A DNA stretch of 64,000 bases from Ophioceras dolichostomum (lineage: Eukaryota > Ascomycota > Sordariomycetes > Magnaporthales > Ophioceraceae). The DNA lies in NCBI GenBank assembly GCA_003049485.1, contig PYST01000155.1, forward strand, positions 26,762 through 90,761, in the 5' to 3' direction. The translations under genes and the position numbers were made by a program. How positions within the stretch are numbered: position 1 is the stretch's first letter; each line of letters opens with the position of its first letter. The notes under the pieces were generated by a model, which was not told the origin of the DNA, did not search any database, and saw only the letters and a program-made list of their open reading frames with translations. Shown one piece after another: positions 21,968 to 33,388 of this stretch.

Positions 21968-23607
21968 AGGAGGTGAAGGGTGGACGAACGGCGCATGTGT
22001 GCCATGATGCATGTGGAGGCTGCTGGTGCTGCTGGTAGGCTTTCGTGTCTCGGGATGGGGATGGGAGACTCTCTGGGGTTTGGTGCAGGTAGATGCGCCG
22101 GAGGAGTGGGATAGAGGGAGAAAGAGAGGGAAGAGATCATGTGTGTGTGGTGTGGTGCTTGGAGCGCGCTACTCGGTCGTTTTTTTGATGCACTTTGTAG
22201 GGAGGTGGTTGGTGTGCGGCCGGCGACTGTTTGTGTTTTCTTCGCTGTTTATGCTTGCTCTCTGTCCTTCTTGTTCTCTCTGGTCTCTTTCGGCTTTTTG
22301 ATCTCCCTCATCTTGTGTTTTTTCTTCTCTTTTCCCGCTCCCAGTTCTTTTTTTTCCTTCTTTCTGGAGGACGGACATGTTGCGTACATTTCTATCCACC
22401 CCACCACCTTTCCCTGCCTCCTTGGGTACCTGCCTTGGAACATACACACATCGTCATCCGCGCAATGGCTTTGTTCTCATTGGATTTATGGCCACCTACA
22501 TACCGACCACTACAGGCCGTCTGTACAAACCGACAAGCTAGCATCAAGGGGCGTGTGGGTGGGTGGATGTGTGTTGGGACGGGATGGATGGGTTGGATGG
22601 GGAGAGGCGTTTGGGGCGTAATTTGGCGTCTTTTGGGTTAACCAAACCCCCTCTTCTCTCTCCTCGCCCGGATGATACCTCCCGTCAGAGCTGTTGTTTT
22701 TTTTTCTTTTCTGATTCTCCTGTTAACGGGATTTTTCTGTCGGATTCATTGGAAAGAGGACATGACTTGGTGGCTACTATTTTCAATCCCTCTTTCCCCA
22801 TCTATTGGATGGCTCAGCGCACGACTTTTTCTCAGATTTGGAAACTGACTGGCTTGAAGGGATGAAGGACGGAGGTTGGATGGATGTGGTCTTTCTTGGG
22901 TTGCGTTTCTGGCTGTTCTATATTCTATTATCACCCTGAAGATCACTTTTGATCGTTTCCTCTCGCTGTGGGTTGTGGTATCCCGATTCTCAATAGTCCC
23001 CTTTGCATATAGTTCTCGTGCATGGATCGTTTTCTTTGCTTTGCCTCCACAGTCCTCGCCGCATCGTTTTGTCGTTGGATTGACGGGGTAGCAGTTTGGA
23101 CAAAGGTGGGCAGAATGTTAAGTGTATATGGTTGTGTGTGCCTGGTTGGCGATAAGTCGTTGGGACATTAGGCAACCCTTCAGGATGAGTCCCGATCAGG
23201 CCCGTCAGGTCATTAATGCTACGGGAAGTGATCGTTCTTACATTCGGAGAAGAGATTTGGAACGGAACGAAAAACAATGCGTATGCTTCTTCGCTCACCG
23301 ATTATTAGGAATGTGAGACTCGAGCAGCTCTCTACCAGGTTCTAAGGTATCAATCTCATTGGACTGTGTTTGCGGAAGGATGTGGCTTGAATATATATTA
23401 GATACCTATTAAACCAAAACCGAACGGCCCAACTGGATGGATGAGTAGATCGACACTGCTGGCTTCCTTGGGTATATCTGCATACCTCCCCCTTCTACAC
23501 TAAATCAAGATCAGAAATACAGTCCAAAACAAAGCACAGCTGTGTCAGGGCACACGATTGCCCTACCCTACCTGGGTCGGTACCTAGGTACTTTACCGGC
23601 GAACGGA
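21968..23607. other. Convergent intergenic region (1.6 kb)
   Basis: Lies between two genes that point at each other, so it should be 3' sequence from both. It is rich in T, CT and TG runs. A dispersed palindrome copy is at 23581-23590, just outside the stop codon of the minus-strand gene. No supported gene. Confidence 0.5.
23581..23590. repeat. Dispersed palindrome TACCTAGGTA
   Basis: A perfect copy of the decamer seen at 14220, 43446 and 56326. It lies 17 bases beyond the end of the adjacent minus-strand reading frame, in its expected 3' untranslated region. Confidence 0.65.
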
Positions 23608-25923
23608 TCAAATAAACGAGCCGGGATACTTATTCGTCGTCTGCTTCTGGTGCTTTTGTTTTTGGCTCGGCTCCTTCTGTTTCAGCTTCGTCATGAGCGC
23701 CTCGTTCTCGCGCTTCAGCTCGGCAAGCGGCCTGCACCCGCCCACCAGCTTGCGCTCCAGCTCCAGCCTCCGCAGCCGATGCTTCTCCTCCAGCTGCTGC
23801 TGCTCGGCGCGGTCGACCGGGTCGTGGGATATACTAGTGGTCGCGGTAGGTGGTGACGCTAGCGAGCTCGGAGCAGTAGTAGTAGTAGTCGCTGTCGTGG
23901 TGCTGCTGTCGGCCGCAGCAGCAACAGCAGTAGCAGCAGCAGCAGCCTGGACATTGCTCCTGCTGCTGCTACCGTTCCTTCGGCCAAAAATGTCGGGCTC
24001 CTTGTTATTGTCGAAGTCGAAGGTCAGCACGGTGGAGTCGTCGTCGTCTCCCTCGAGCTGCTGCTTGACTTTGACGAGGAGGCCGGGCGAGGGCCCTCGG
24101 GCCATCCAGCTGTTGGTGCTGACGTCCGTGAGGAAGCTGTAGCGGTACGTGGCGCCGTCGTCGAAGTCGTCGTCGTCGTTGTAGTCGCTGGCGAGCTCGT
24201 CTATCACGGAGGGCTTTTTATCCGGCGTCTTTTCCGCCCGATTCGGTTTCGGTTTCGGCTCCGGCTCCTCTTTCTTGCTCGGTTGCTCTTCTTTCTTCTG
24301 CTCTTCGTCTTTTACTACTTCTTCTTCCTCCTTGGTCTCCTTCAACTGGGGCAGGATCGTGCTCTGTGAAGGTGGTGAAGTTGGCCCTGGTAGAGCAGCA
24401 ACAAGCGGGAAGTTCTTCTTCTCGAAGTAGTACTCCGACCCTTCCCACCCACTGTAGTTCATCGTCACCGGCCTCACGCGCTCGTGCAGCGCCTCGCTAC
24501 TGCGGATCAGATTCAGCTCGTTCGGCTCGACCACCTCCGGATTTAGCCTCCTGACGCAACTGACGCGCGCGTTGGGGTGGCTGAAATTCCTGACGTGGCT
24601 GTTTCTGCCCCCGGCAGCGGCTTGAACGCCGGAGCTGACGGTGCTGCTGATGCTGCTTTCAGCTACGGAATGGGGTGTTTGGGGTTGTTGAGGTGGAGGT
24701 GGAGGTGGAGAGAGGATGGTCTGGTAATTAAACGTCTGGGTGCTGGACGTGGCGGAGACGGGACTGGCGGGAACCTCGATCTGCTTTGGTGTCGACTCGG
24801 GTGCGGTGATCATTAACTCGCGAGCGGTGCGGACGGGAGGCGCGGGCGACGCGGTCCTGCTATTGTTGCTGCTGTCGGCATTCCTCGCGGTTCCGCCCCT
24901 GGACTCCATGGGCCTCCTCCCGCGAGGGGCCGGCGCCAGCCGGAACGTCTCCTGAGGCAGCTTGTTGCTCTTCAGGTCGTCGAAGACGCCATGCTGCGAC
25001 GGGGCGAAGAGCGCTTCGCAATCTTGGCATATTGCACCGGCCATACCGGCCATGGGTTTCTTGCGTAGCTGGCATTCATGTCCATCCTGCCGATGTGCCC
25101 CTGAGTTGTCTTTATGAACCCATTGGACGGTGCCCCTGGTCTTTCCAGTCTTGAAGCTGTCTTTAAGGTCGCCGTAGGTGGAATGGGATCCGACGTGGCC
25201 GTCTGCTGTGCCGTCGTTGGGCCACTGGCCCGCGCCCGTTCCGATGTAAACCGATTCGCGGTTGTACTCCGCCAGGGCGGCCTCGCTCAGGGGTTGCGAG
25301 GGAGGGAGTTGCGGCATGGGGACGTCGGGGAGCCGTGGCGGGAGCTTGCCCATGTAGTCTCGGTAGCTGACCTGCGGCTTCGCGGGTTGCTGTGGCTGTG
25401 GCTGCGTTTGGGGACGATGAGATGCCCGGGCAGCGGTGGCGGGCTTCGGCTGTGGTCGTTGATCATGACTTGCTGGTCTGCGGTCACCCCTCGGAAGCGG
25501 ATCTGGGGTCGATCTCGGGTGCTCAAAACTTCCTTCCGTCCTCATGATCTCCTCGAGTCTCCTCGTCCTCGTCTGTGACGCCGAATCTAGCGGGTAGACC
25601 TTCCTGCCGTTCGTATCGCCCACTCCACGGCCCGGACGTCCCCCCAAGTTGTCCCTTGCCCCGACCCTGTGCAGCCCACTGGCCTGCGACAGCTGCTGGC
25701 GGCTCATCATGTTGCTCTCTTGTATCTTGAGCAGCTCCGCCACGCACTCGTCGTCCGACAGATGAAGGTCAGTAGTCGGTCGAAGTGGCCGATCCGGGGT
25801 ATGTACCGGAACAAGTCCACTAGCTGTCGCGATATCGGTGATCCGGGCCCGTCTGGCGAGGTGACGCTGGGCCTGCGGCGGAAGACGGAGGTGATGATTG
25901 CTTGAAGGATCCTGGACGCGGTT
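23608..25923 (-). CDS. Uncharacterised Pro/Gln-rich protein with C-terminal coiled coil (5' exon unresolved)
   Basis: A long minus-strand frame of 772 codons without a recognisable family. It is open up to 25923, but no ATG occurs in frame before the Met pair at about 25710. The ~70 codons upstream still look coding (ITDIATASGLVPVHTPDRPL, then LHLSDDECVAELLKIQE). A 5' exon is therefore likely, and a candidate begins at ATG 26008 (MKDHIDYRVFHNTD); I could not fix the splice sites. Visible features, in order: a Pro/Gln-rich segment, a probable short motif (VSYRDYMGKLPPRLPDVPMP), one CxxC (ICQDCEALF), a poly-Pro run, a long Glu/Lys-rich segment, an acidic Asp-rich stretch, Ala/Thr repeats, and a C-terminal coiled coil (EEKHRLRRLELERKLVGG). 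No membrane segment is present. A scaffold or cell-end protein is possible, but nothing shows this. Confidence 0.65.
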   Translation of the reverse strand, partial: NRVQDPSSNHHLRLPPQAQRHLARRARITDIATASGLVPVHTPDRPLRPTTDLHLSDDECVAELLKIQESNMMSRQQLSQASGLHRVGARDNLGGRPGRGVGDTNGRKVYPLDSASQTRTRRLEEIMRTEGSFEHPRSTPDPLPRGDRRPASHDQRPQPKPATAARASHRPQTQPQPQQPAKPQVSYRDYMGKLPPRLPDVPMPQLPPSQPLSEAALAEYNRESVYIGTGAGQWPNDGTADGHVGSHSTYGDLKDSFKTGKTRGTVQWVHKDNSGAHRQDGHECQLRKKPMAGMAGAICQDCEALFAPSQHGVFDDLKSNKLPQETFRLAPAPRGRRPMESRGGTARNADSSNNSRTASPAPPVRTARELMITAPESTPKQIEVPASPVSATSSTQTFNYQTILSPPPPPPQQPQTPHSVAESSISSTVSSGVQAAAGGRNSHVRNFSHPNARVSCVRRLNPEVVEPNELNLIRSSEALHERVRPVTMNYSGWEGSEYYFEKKNFPLVAALPGPTSPPSQSTILPQLKETKEEEEVVKDEEQKKEEQPSKKEEPEPKPKPNRAEKTPDKKPSVIDELASDYNDDDDFDDGATYRYSFLTDVSTNSWMARGPSPGLLVKVKQQLEGDDDDSTVLTFDFDNNKEPDIFGRRNGSSSRSNVQAAAAATAVAAAADSSTTTATTTTTAPSSLASPPTATTSISHDPVDRAEQQQLEEKHRLRRLELERKLVGGCRPLAELKRENEALMTKLKQKEPSQKQKHQKQTTNKYPGSFI

Positions 25924-26521
25924 TCACGATGCTTGACGAAGAGGAGGCAGACCTGCTGCTGTTACTGTCGGTATTGTGAAAAACCCTGTAGTCGATATGG
26001 TCTTTCATGGTAACCTTTTCAGGCTCGGCCCGTTGGATGACGGCACGAGTTCGATGTTTAATAAAACCGCACCCCTTGAACTGTGCGGCGCAGTGGTCGC
26101 CATCCTGCGCTTCTTTCTGAGAGAAAGAGTTGAGAATCGGGACTTGCTTTTGCTACCCCTTCACGATATCCAGGAAAAAAGAACACATGCCTCGAACAAA
26201 GAAGGTATTCGGCGTCAAGGCAAAATGACTGTTTAAGAAAGTTGTGTGAGCCTTTGTGGCCGGTTGCTTCCTCAAGGAACAAAGGGATCCCATTGTCGAA
26301 AATGCCCACCGGATACAGTCTAGACGCATCTGTTCAAGTGGTTTTAGATGGATAGGACAGAGGAGGCAAAAAGTCGAAGAAGTGACAGCCCCCTAGATCT
26401 CGTGGACTTCAATTTGGAGTCATGTTTGTAAGCGGTATAATGCATTCAATCTATTATAGCAGCGTAAATCATTCCACGAGCAATCTCTCAGGATCTTTCG
26501 AGTTGCATGACCGCTGTATCA
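25924..26521. other. Short intergenic region with unresolved 5' exon
   Basis: About 600 bases between two minus-strand genes. It includes ATG-started frames at about 26008 and at about 26104 (starting MATTAPHSSRG), either of which might be the missing first exon of the neighbouring coiled-coil gene. The rest should be the 3' region of the cotransporter gene. No repeat or RNA gene was seen. Confidence 0.4.
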
Positions 26522-29500
26522 TCACAAACTTACAGTCACTGTCATATTGTTGCTCAGTACCATGAGCGTAGGGGGCAGTGAGTGGCAGAGCACCTCGACA
26601 TCCGAAAGGTACTGCAGGCTGGCCTCCTCGCTCTCGCAGGTTCCTTCCTCAGGAATCGGCAGCGTCGTGAACAATACCCCCGTGTCGCCGCTTTGTTGGC
26701 GCATGAGCTCGTTGAGAATCAGATGCTGGGCCCGGCAGGGCAGGTCGTTGAACGAGAACGGCTGCGGTCTACGCTGTTGCCGCCGCCGCCAGCCCTGGGC
26801 CGAGTAGAAGGACGCGGCCGCAGCCGCTCCTCGGCGCGCACCCCCTCTTGAGCGTCCCCGTCTGCGTCCTTGAGTAGACCCGGCGTCTAGATAGTCGCCA
26901 CCGTCACCACCTTCTGACGCGGCATCTTCCTCGGCGGCGGCGGCGTCATGGGGTGAATGGTAGGTGGCAACCAGAAGCTCTGGGATGCTGATTTGTACGT
27001 CGCCGCCCGCCGCGTCGGCGGATGTGGACGACTCCCAGATCGGCTCGACGTCGGGTTCCGCAAATGAGATGCTGGGACCCGGCCCTGCGGCGCCGCCATC
27101 CGTGATTCTGGCCTCTGGCATGAGGCTGCTCGAAAAACGGTTGGTCGAGCTCGTCCTGGAGAATCCGGGACGTTCCGCCCTTGGCATCATTGGTGACAGG
27201 GTGTCGAACACGGCACAGTCTGGGTCCGTCGAATCCGATGTCAGAGGAGCGGGTGTGACGCTGGCGGCGGCTGTGTGTGCTCTAGCCAAGGTAGGGCGTT
27301 TGGAAGCCGTAGTGGCCGCCTCAGCGCCAGCGCTCAACGGGATGGGGCTTGTAGGTGCCTTCCTCGGGCTCAATGATCGAGCGGACGCAGCAGCGGGAGA
27401 ATGGCTGCCCTTGCGATGGGAAGGCTGGTGGTGGTGGTGGTGGTGCGGATGATGATGATGACCTTGACCTTGCAGAGTAGCTCGCAAATCGCTGCCACTG
27501 GCAGTCAAGGGAGCCCAACCCTGCGGCGACGGCTGCGAGGCGAAGGGCTCAAGCTGGGCTAGCGAGGCTGCATGGTGCTTCTTCACCGCCGGTTTCTGTG
27601 CCAAGAGGATATCACCGTGGCTCTTTCGCCGGCTCGTGGCTAAGAACGGCCGTGGTGGTGGCATGAGGTCAAGTAGGTCCGCCTCGCTAGCGGCGCTCTC
27701 GACATCGTCGTTGAAGTCGGCGTCCATGTTGGCCATGTCGCCGGCTCCCACGTCGCTTCCGCTGTCGCCGAACTCCGATTCGCCTTCGCTGTCCAGGTCG
27801 AACACGTTCCGCGGAAGATTCTGGGCGTGGATGCCCATGCTGAAACCCAGGCGGGCGAGGAGCGAGACGGTGGGGTTCTTGGACAACTCCGCGAGCAGAG
27901 ACACGCTGGATCGTCTCCGATCATCGTCGTCGCCACCGTGCACTCCCAAGCTACCGCCACCACGCTCATCGCGATCGCCGCCGCGTCGGTGACGGAGTTG
28001 GTGATACCCCGTGTCTGAGTCCGAGACATCCTCCTCCCCTGGGAATTCTGGCCTCTGTCTCTGGAAGTCGTCCCACCACTCCCCCCGCATTGTCTCATTG
28101 ACAACGTTTTCAACAAGCGAGTCGCGGAACACGCCGTGGATGATGGCCTCGTACGTGGCCAGCTCGCCCGAGGAGAGCCAGAAGGCGTGCACCTCCGCGT
28201 CCATCCGAAGCTTGTCCAGCAGCGCCTCGACCCGCTGCCTCTCCTCCTCGACGTCTTCCTCGTATTCGACGAACACCATGACTCGAAGCTTGAACACTCG
28301 CGCCCACGCTGGAACAGTGGACAGGATGTATCCAAGTTGTAGAATCAGCGTGTCTTCACGGGTTCATGCAAATATGTCAGCAGCTGTCATCGCTGCCACA
28401 CACCTCGAGAAGTGCGCTTGAAATGCGCTTGAAATACTCTTCAGGTGGTACAGTACAAAGAGTACCTAGTTAGGTAGACGGTCATCGGGGAGGACTTACA
28501 AGTGTCAAAATTGGTGGTGACCACACTCTTGCCGTCTGCTCGAACCTCAGCGGACATCTGGATCGGCCAGAGATCGATGAACTTCTTTGCGTTTTTGCCA
28601 TCCTTGCGCGGGGTCTCCAGCTGGTTGAAGCCCTTCCCCACAGCGACGTTGATCCGGTGCCTCAGGGCGAGGTCTTCTAGGATTGTGAGGTAGCTCGTGA
28701 CCGACATCATTCCCTCGGTCTTGATGACATCCGTCGGAAGGGCTCCTTCCAGTAACCGCGCGTCGGTGTCGCCTCGACGCCGCTGCTTCGCCTTACCACC
28801 TCCAGAGATGCTTCCAGAGCCATTTCCACTCCCACTGTCGCCGCCTCCGTCTGTTGCTAATGCCTCTGCTGCGGCTGCTGCTTCTCGGGCTGAAGCCGAT
28901 GTCCCTGGTGGAGGGGGAGGAATCTCAGGGTCCTGGACGAACGGCCGCGATCGCCGCAGATCGTCCATGTTGTAGAAGCCTAGCACAGCAATGTTGGGCC
29001 GCATACCGCCGAGCCCGGCCGAGAGAATAAGATTGCGCACGCCCCATGTGATGGTTGGCGACATGTTCAGCTGCACAAACGCCTTGATGCGTGAGTACTC
29101 GGAGATGTACTTCGTCCAAGCCGACTGCTGCAGCTTCGCCTCCTGCACGCCCGATGAGAAATCGTCGGTGACGATGACGTGGCCTAAGATGTAGAGCGAT
29201 CCCTTCTTGACCGAGTTGCAGAACTGGATGAGCTGGGTCTGCCGCCGCGGGTCGCCCACCAGGAGGATGATCTGCGGCCGCCAGAACTTGATGTGCTCGG
29301 GCTTCAGGCGGAGGAGATACTTCCTGACCTGGTGGTAGATGATGTTCTGCGACACGTCTCCCCAGTGCTTTGGCGGGCTGAGGTAGTGGATCAACTGGAA
29401 CAGGAAGATGAGGAGGCACACGGCCGAGGTCGCGTACGTCTCGTCGATGAAGAACATGGCGCCGGCCGACATGATGCTGCCGGCGAAGGCCGTGTGCCAG

Positions 29501-30838
29501 CTGAAGAACTTGAACCCGGGCCGGAAGTTCGGGGCCGAGCCGATCTTCAGGAGGAAGCAGGCCAGGTTCATGACGAAGAACGTCATCTGGTAGCCCATGG
29601 ATATGAAGGTGGCGATCTGGTTGAGGTTGGCGAACAGGGACAGCTGCGCGATCACGTAGGTGAGGGCGATCGCGGCCAGGGGCTCGTCGGCTTTCCGGGT
29701 GCCGACACCGAAGATCGAGAGCCCCGGGATCAGTTTGTCCCTTGCCAGCGCCTGCATCAACTTGGCAGAGCCGATGACCCCCATCAGGGCCGAGAAGAAC
29801 GTCGTGGCGCACTCCCCGGCGAAAATGATAGGGGCCCAGAAGTTCGTGTCTTGGATGATGTTCGCATCCTTCAGCAGCGAGTGGGGTGTCGTAGACGCCG
29901 CCAGGGACAGGATCACTAGCAGGTAGGCGATCAGGGTCGAGAGCATCGCCCAGAGTGTGCCTATTGGAATCGCCTTGCTTGGGTTCCTCAGGTCGCCCGA
30001 CATGGACGCGCCGGCAAAGATCCCCGACGTGGCCGGGAACAGAATCCCAAACAAGTCCCTAAAGGTGGCCAGGCCCTTGAAGGGACCACCAGCATCAGGT
30101 GGAAACATGTTCGATCGGAGGGTGGCCAGGCTGAGGCCCGTGAATTCGACCCCCATCCTTGGGTCGGTGAAGGGCCGCACGAACAGGGCTGACAGTGGAA
30201 TGCTCAGGATCGATATGGTGAGGATTACGAGCAGGGCGTTGCTGGCCTTCGCGAAGGTGCCGCTCCCCGCTAGGCACAGCAGGGTGCAGACGATGAGCGC
30301 GACGGTTTCGAAGAGGTACCCAGGCCAGTAGCCCGTCGGTATCGCGGATCCGAAGTTCAGCTTCAGGCAGTCGATCAAGCCGACGACATTGAGCGCCGTG
30401 TTCAAAACCTGCGACAGGTAGAACAGGATGCCGATCGAGCCGCCGAACTCCGGGCCCAGAGACCTGGATATGAGGTAGTAGGCGCCGCCGCCCTTAACCT
30501 CGCCATTGGATGCAACTGCCGAGAGCGATAGTGCAGTTACGAGGTCGACTAGATAGGAGATCGCCAGGAGTCCTATGGTCGTTGATCGATTTCCGGTCTT
30601 TAGCAGGAGTCCGTGATGACCATATCACCCCATCACCTCCTTTATTCCTTTGTAACCGTACGAGATTCCGGATGAGATAGGACTTACCGAGCATGCCTAA
30701 GAGGCCGACCTGACCCAGAATATTGCCAAACCTCAGGAACATGAGGACACTGAAAATGTTGAGGCACACAGGGATGAAGACCCCGTCGACGACCCCCAGT
30801 TTGTGCCGCTGGTGCTTGGTCGAGTGGTCTGAATCCAT
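26522..30838 (-). CDS. Cation-chloride cotransporter, Vhc1-like (SLC12 family)
   Basis: Electroneutral K+/Cl- symporter of the SLC12/KCC group; the yeast homologue Vhc1 acts in the vacuolar membrane. Exons on the minus strand: 30838-30688, 30572-28500 and 28353-26522, joined in phase with GTAAGT donors, giving 1351 residues. The N-terminal block (HKLGVVDGVFIPVCLN, then FLRFGNILGQVG) is the conserved first helix. It is followed by the amino-acid-permease-type core with about 12 helices (NGEVKGGGAYYLISRSLGPE; GIFAGASMSGDLRNPSKAIP). A long cytosolic C-terminal domain begins with PSWR-like PAWARVFKLRVMVFVEYE and ends PPTLMVLSNNMTVTVSL, as in fungal relatives. The tail holds a poly-His run and long Ser/Ala-rich insertions. 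The first ATG leaves only 12 residues before the core, shorter than usual. An upstream exon joined through a 54-nt intron (30961-30908) is possible, but no ATG was found for it. Confidence 0.9.
27426..27470 (-). repeat. Poly-histidine-coding repeat in the Vhc1-like C-tail
   Basis: GTG/GAT-type trinucleotide repeats on the plus strand encode two His runs broken by a Pro on the minus strand (about residues 1036-1050 of the cotransporter). They lie in a disordered part of the cytosolic tail, outside the conserved blocks. They may bind metal or simply reflect repeat slippage. Confidence 0.75.
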
Positions 30839-33388
30839 CGCGGCGGCTTGGGCGCACTGCTGCTCTTGCTTGGTAGGGGTCCTGCTGGGGCACTGCTTGA
30901 CGATATGCTGGGGAAGAAAGAAGCCGAGCCGTAGGAATCAGGGCCTCTCGAAAACACGTACTAAAGAAGACCAAAGGGTGGTGTGGCCAAGGGTCCGGGC
31001 CAGGAGAGCCTGGGAGGGAGTGTCAAAATGGGCGGCGGCCACCAGCAGCACCACCACCAGCGGCAGCAGATCGACCGCCGCCTCCCTCCCCCAGTTCTCC
31101 ACACACCATACAAGCACAGCAGGTAGGTCTCACGAGAAGGCGGGACCGGTTTTGGATGTCTGAATCTCCTCGTAGTGGTGGTTGCGGTGGTTGCGGTGGT
31201 GTTTTGGTGGAGTCGTTGGTGTAGGAGGACAAAGGTGGTCGTTCACTGCCGATGCGGCCTAGTGGACCATCCATGAAGCAGAGTGATGATGGGGAATATC
31301 TGTGACACCTGGATTTGGGCGCGGGGGAGAAACGCATGCATGGGTTTCCCGTCAAGGAGCGGAGGCTTGCTCGTGTTTCCTGGCTCGGCTCAGACAGACA
31401 TGAACTGTGCAAGAGCTGCGCAAGTGTACTGTGGTATGTCTGTGCTACCATGCGAGAATCTCTCTTACTCGGGAGTCGTATAGAGTTTTTTTCCTTCTGT
31501 TTTTTCTTCTTCTTCAGGCGCAGGACCAGTTCGGGCGCCAAGTCCAGGCGTCGTTGGGCGGTCGAAGGATTTCAGACGGCACTTTTCTGCAAGGATCGGC
31601 CCCCAATCCCGCCTGTCTATCACGCTACGTTGGTGGAATCAGCACAGGGCACCACTTCTCGGCTCCGGGTACCGACTGGCTATACGTCATTGGACAGCAA
31701 CCTGACCAACACCAAGCATTGCTGCTGCACTGCAGTTAACCCAAATACCAACATCAATTCCGAAGGCGGGGAGCACCAAGGTACGCGAGGGGCACGGATC
31801 ATAGGCAGTCTCCAGCCTCCCAGCGTACCTACTTCCGTACGTAGTAGTGGTATGCGATTCAATGAGAGTTGCCAGTTGCTTAGAGTTGGAGCACACAGGT
31901 GTAGTCGTAGGGATGAGTGGACCCTGAATCCCGTCTTCATGTTGTCCACGGGTTCGAGTCATCCCAGTTTTGAAAATGTCAACGAACGCACAGAAGTCGA
32001 TTGTAAAAATGTAGGTGCTGATAGCGGGGGGCGTAAACACGTGGACATGTACGTGGTTTTATTGATAGAAGATTGATCACAAAGCCCTCTCTTTGGAGGC
32101 GTCCAGTCCTGACAGAATAAGAAGAATACATCAACCTTTTCCCCGGCAATTGAAGTCATCGCTTTCTCTTTGATCAGTGCCTATCAGTTCTACAGGTAGG
32201 TACGTAACCTTCTGTTTACTTGTCCTCCCCAGGCGCTCTGTTCAGTAATTTCCCCTGTAAAGTATGTACCTGGGAAGGGTTCTTCATCAGGGTGCCGCTC
32301 CGTAAATTCAGGCCGTGACGAATATTGGTATGAACCCGCTCCGGAAGAAAGCCTAGTTCAGCTGAGTCTGGTCTTTCCAGTTTGCACAGGTCATCTTCCG
32401 GGCAGGCAGGCAGGCACCCTCTAGTGAATTGTTGCACGTGGGAGCAAAGGAGCCAGTGACAGGCAGAGCCTGACTGGAACTCGTCCATCTGCTGTGCGAA
32501 CTGGAAGGTGCGTATCAACTAAAGGTTGGCGTAGGCCGGTGGTCATGTTGTGATGATGGAAGCTGTTACTGTTGGCGGATGAGGGATGAGACCCGGCAGT
32601 CGGGAAAGAACAAAGGCGGCCGACCCCCCGCGCCTCCCCATCCTTCGAAGAAGAGTTAGATCACATAAAATGGGCAGGACAGACCGACAGGCTTGAAATC
32701 CAAAAATCCAAAAATCCATAACCTAAGTGACTGCAACATCTCCGTTCGTCAACTCCTCGGATCGAGTTGTCGTGGGGGTTTTCGAGGTCTTTCTTCTTTT
32801 CATCTCTGTTTCGCAGACCGCCTGCAATTTTTATGTCCGCGTGATCACTGATTTCTGTACCCCCATGCCGCTTCCCGTCTGAGGGCTGGCGGTTTCCCCT
32901 GGTATCCTGGCCGGAATTGGCTAATCAGAATCCAGGCAGCTGGACCCCGGTTGCCGTTGTTGGTCCCGTGTGTGAGCACTGAGCATCTGGGGCAGCTGAG
33001 CAGCGACAGCACCTTCCCGTCGGACCCTCTCCGAAGACCATCTTCATCAGAGAGGGCACCGTTATATTTCCACCTCCCTCGCCAACCTTTATTATGACCT
33101 CTGCTCTCTCTCCTCTTCATGCATGTCTATGTGTAATCGACACCCATCTCACCTAGGATCTCCTCGACACTCGCGCGACGCGTAATTCACCTACCGGAAC
33201 AGTTCTGTTCTTTCCTGCTCCTGGAAATAAGCAGCTCTATCTAGAATCGAGATATACCCCGCCCTCGATCCGACTTCCCAGCTCGCACTTCTTTTGTCCC
33301 TCTATCACCAAACACCAAAATCCTTACGGCCCAAGGCAAAAACAAAAAGCACATTGGGAAGGATACACACTTCCCACCGCTTGCTACC
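30839..33388. other. Divergent promoter region between cotransporter and trehalase (2.55 kb)
   Basis: Contains both promoters and leaders. A plausible 54-nt intron with GTACGT donor (30961) and a CCCCAG acceptor (30908) may belong to the cotransporter leader or N-terminal exon. Frames up to 250 codons occur on both strands near 31.0-32.1 kb, but they overlap and show no domains. One CCCCT (STRE-like) site is near 32896, on the trehalase side. No tRNA was found. Confidence 0.5.

Noticed and set aside
31023..31541. 172-codon minus-strand frame upstream of the cotransporter
   Set aside because: Not in the frame of the cotransporter, rich in Lys and Gly runs made by simple sequence, no domain.
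31315..32076. 253-codon plus-strand frame in the divergent promoter region
   Set aside because: Codon use is like non-coding DNA, no recognisable motif, overlaps another frame of similar length.
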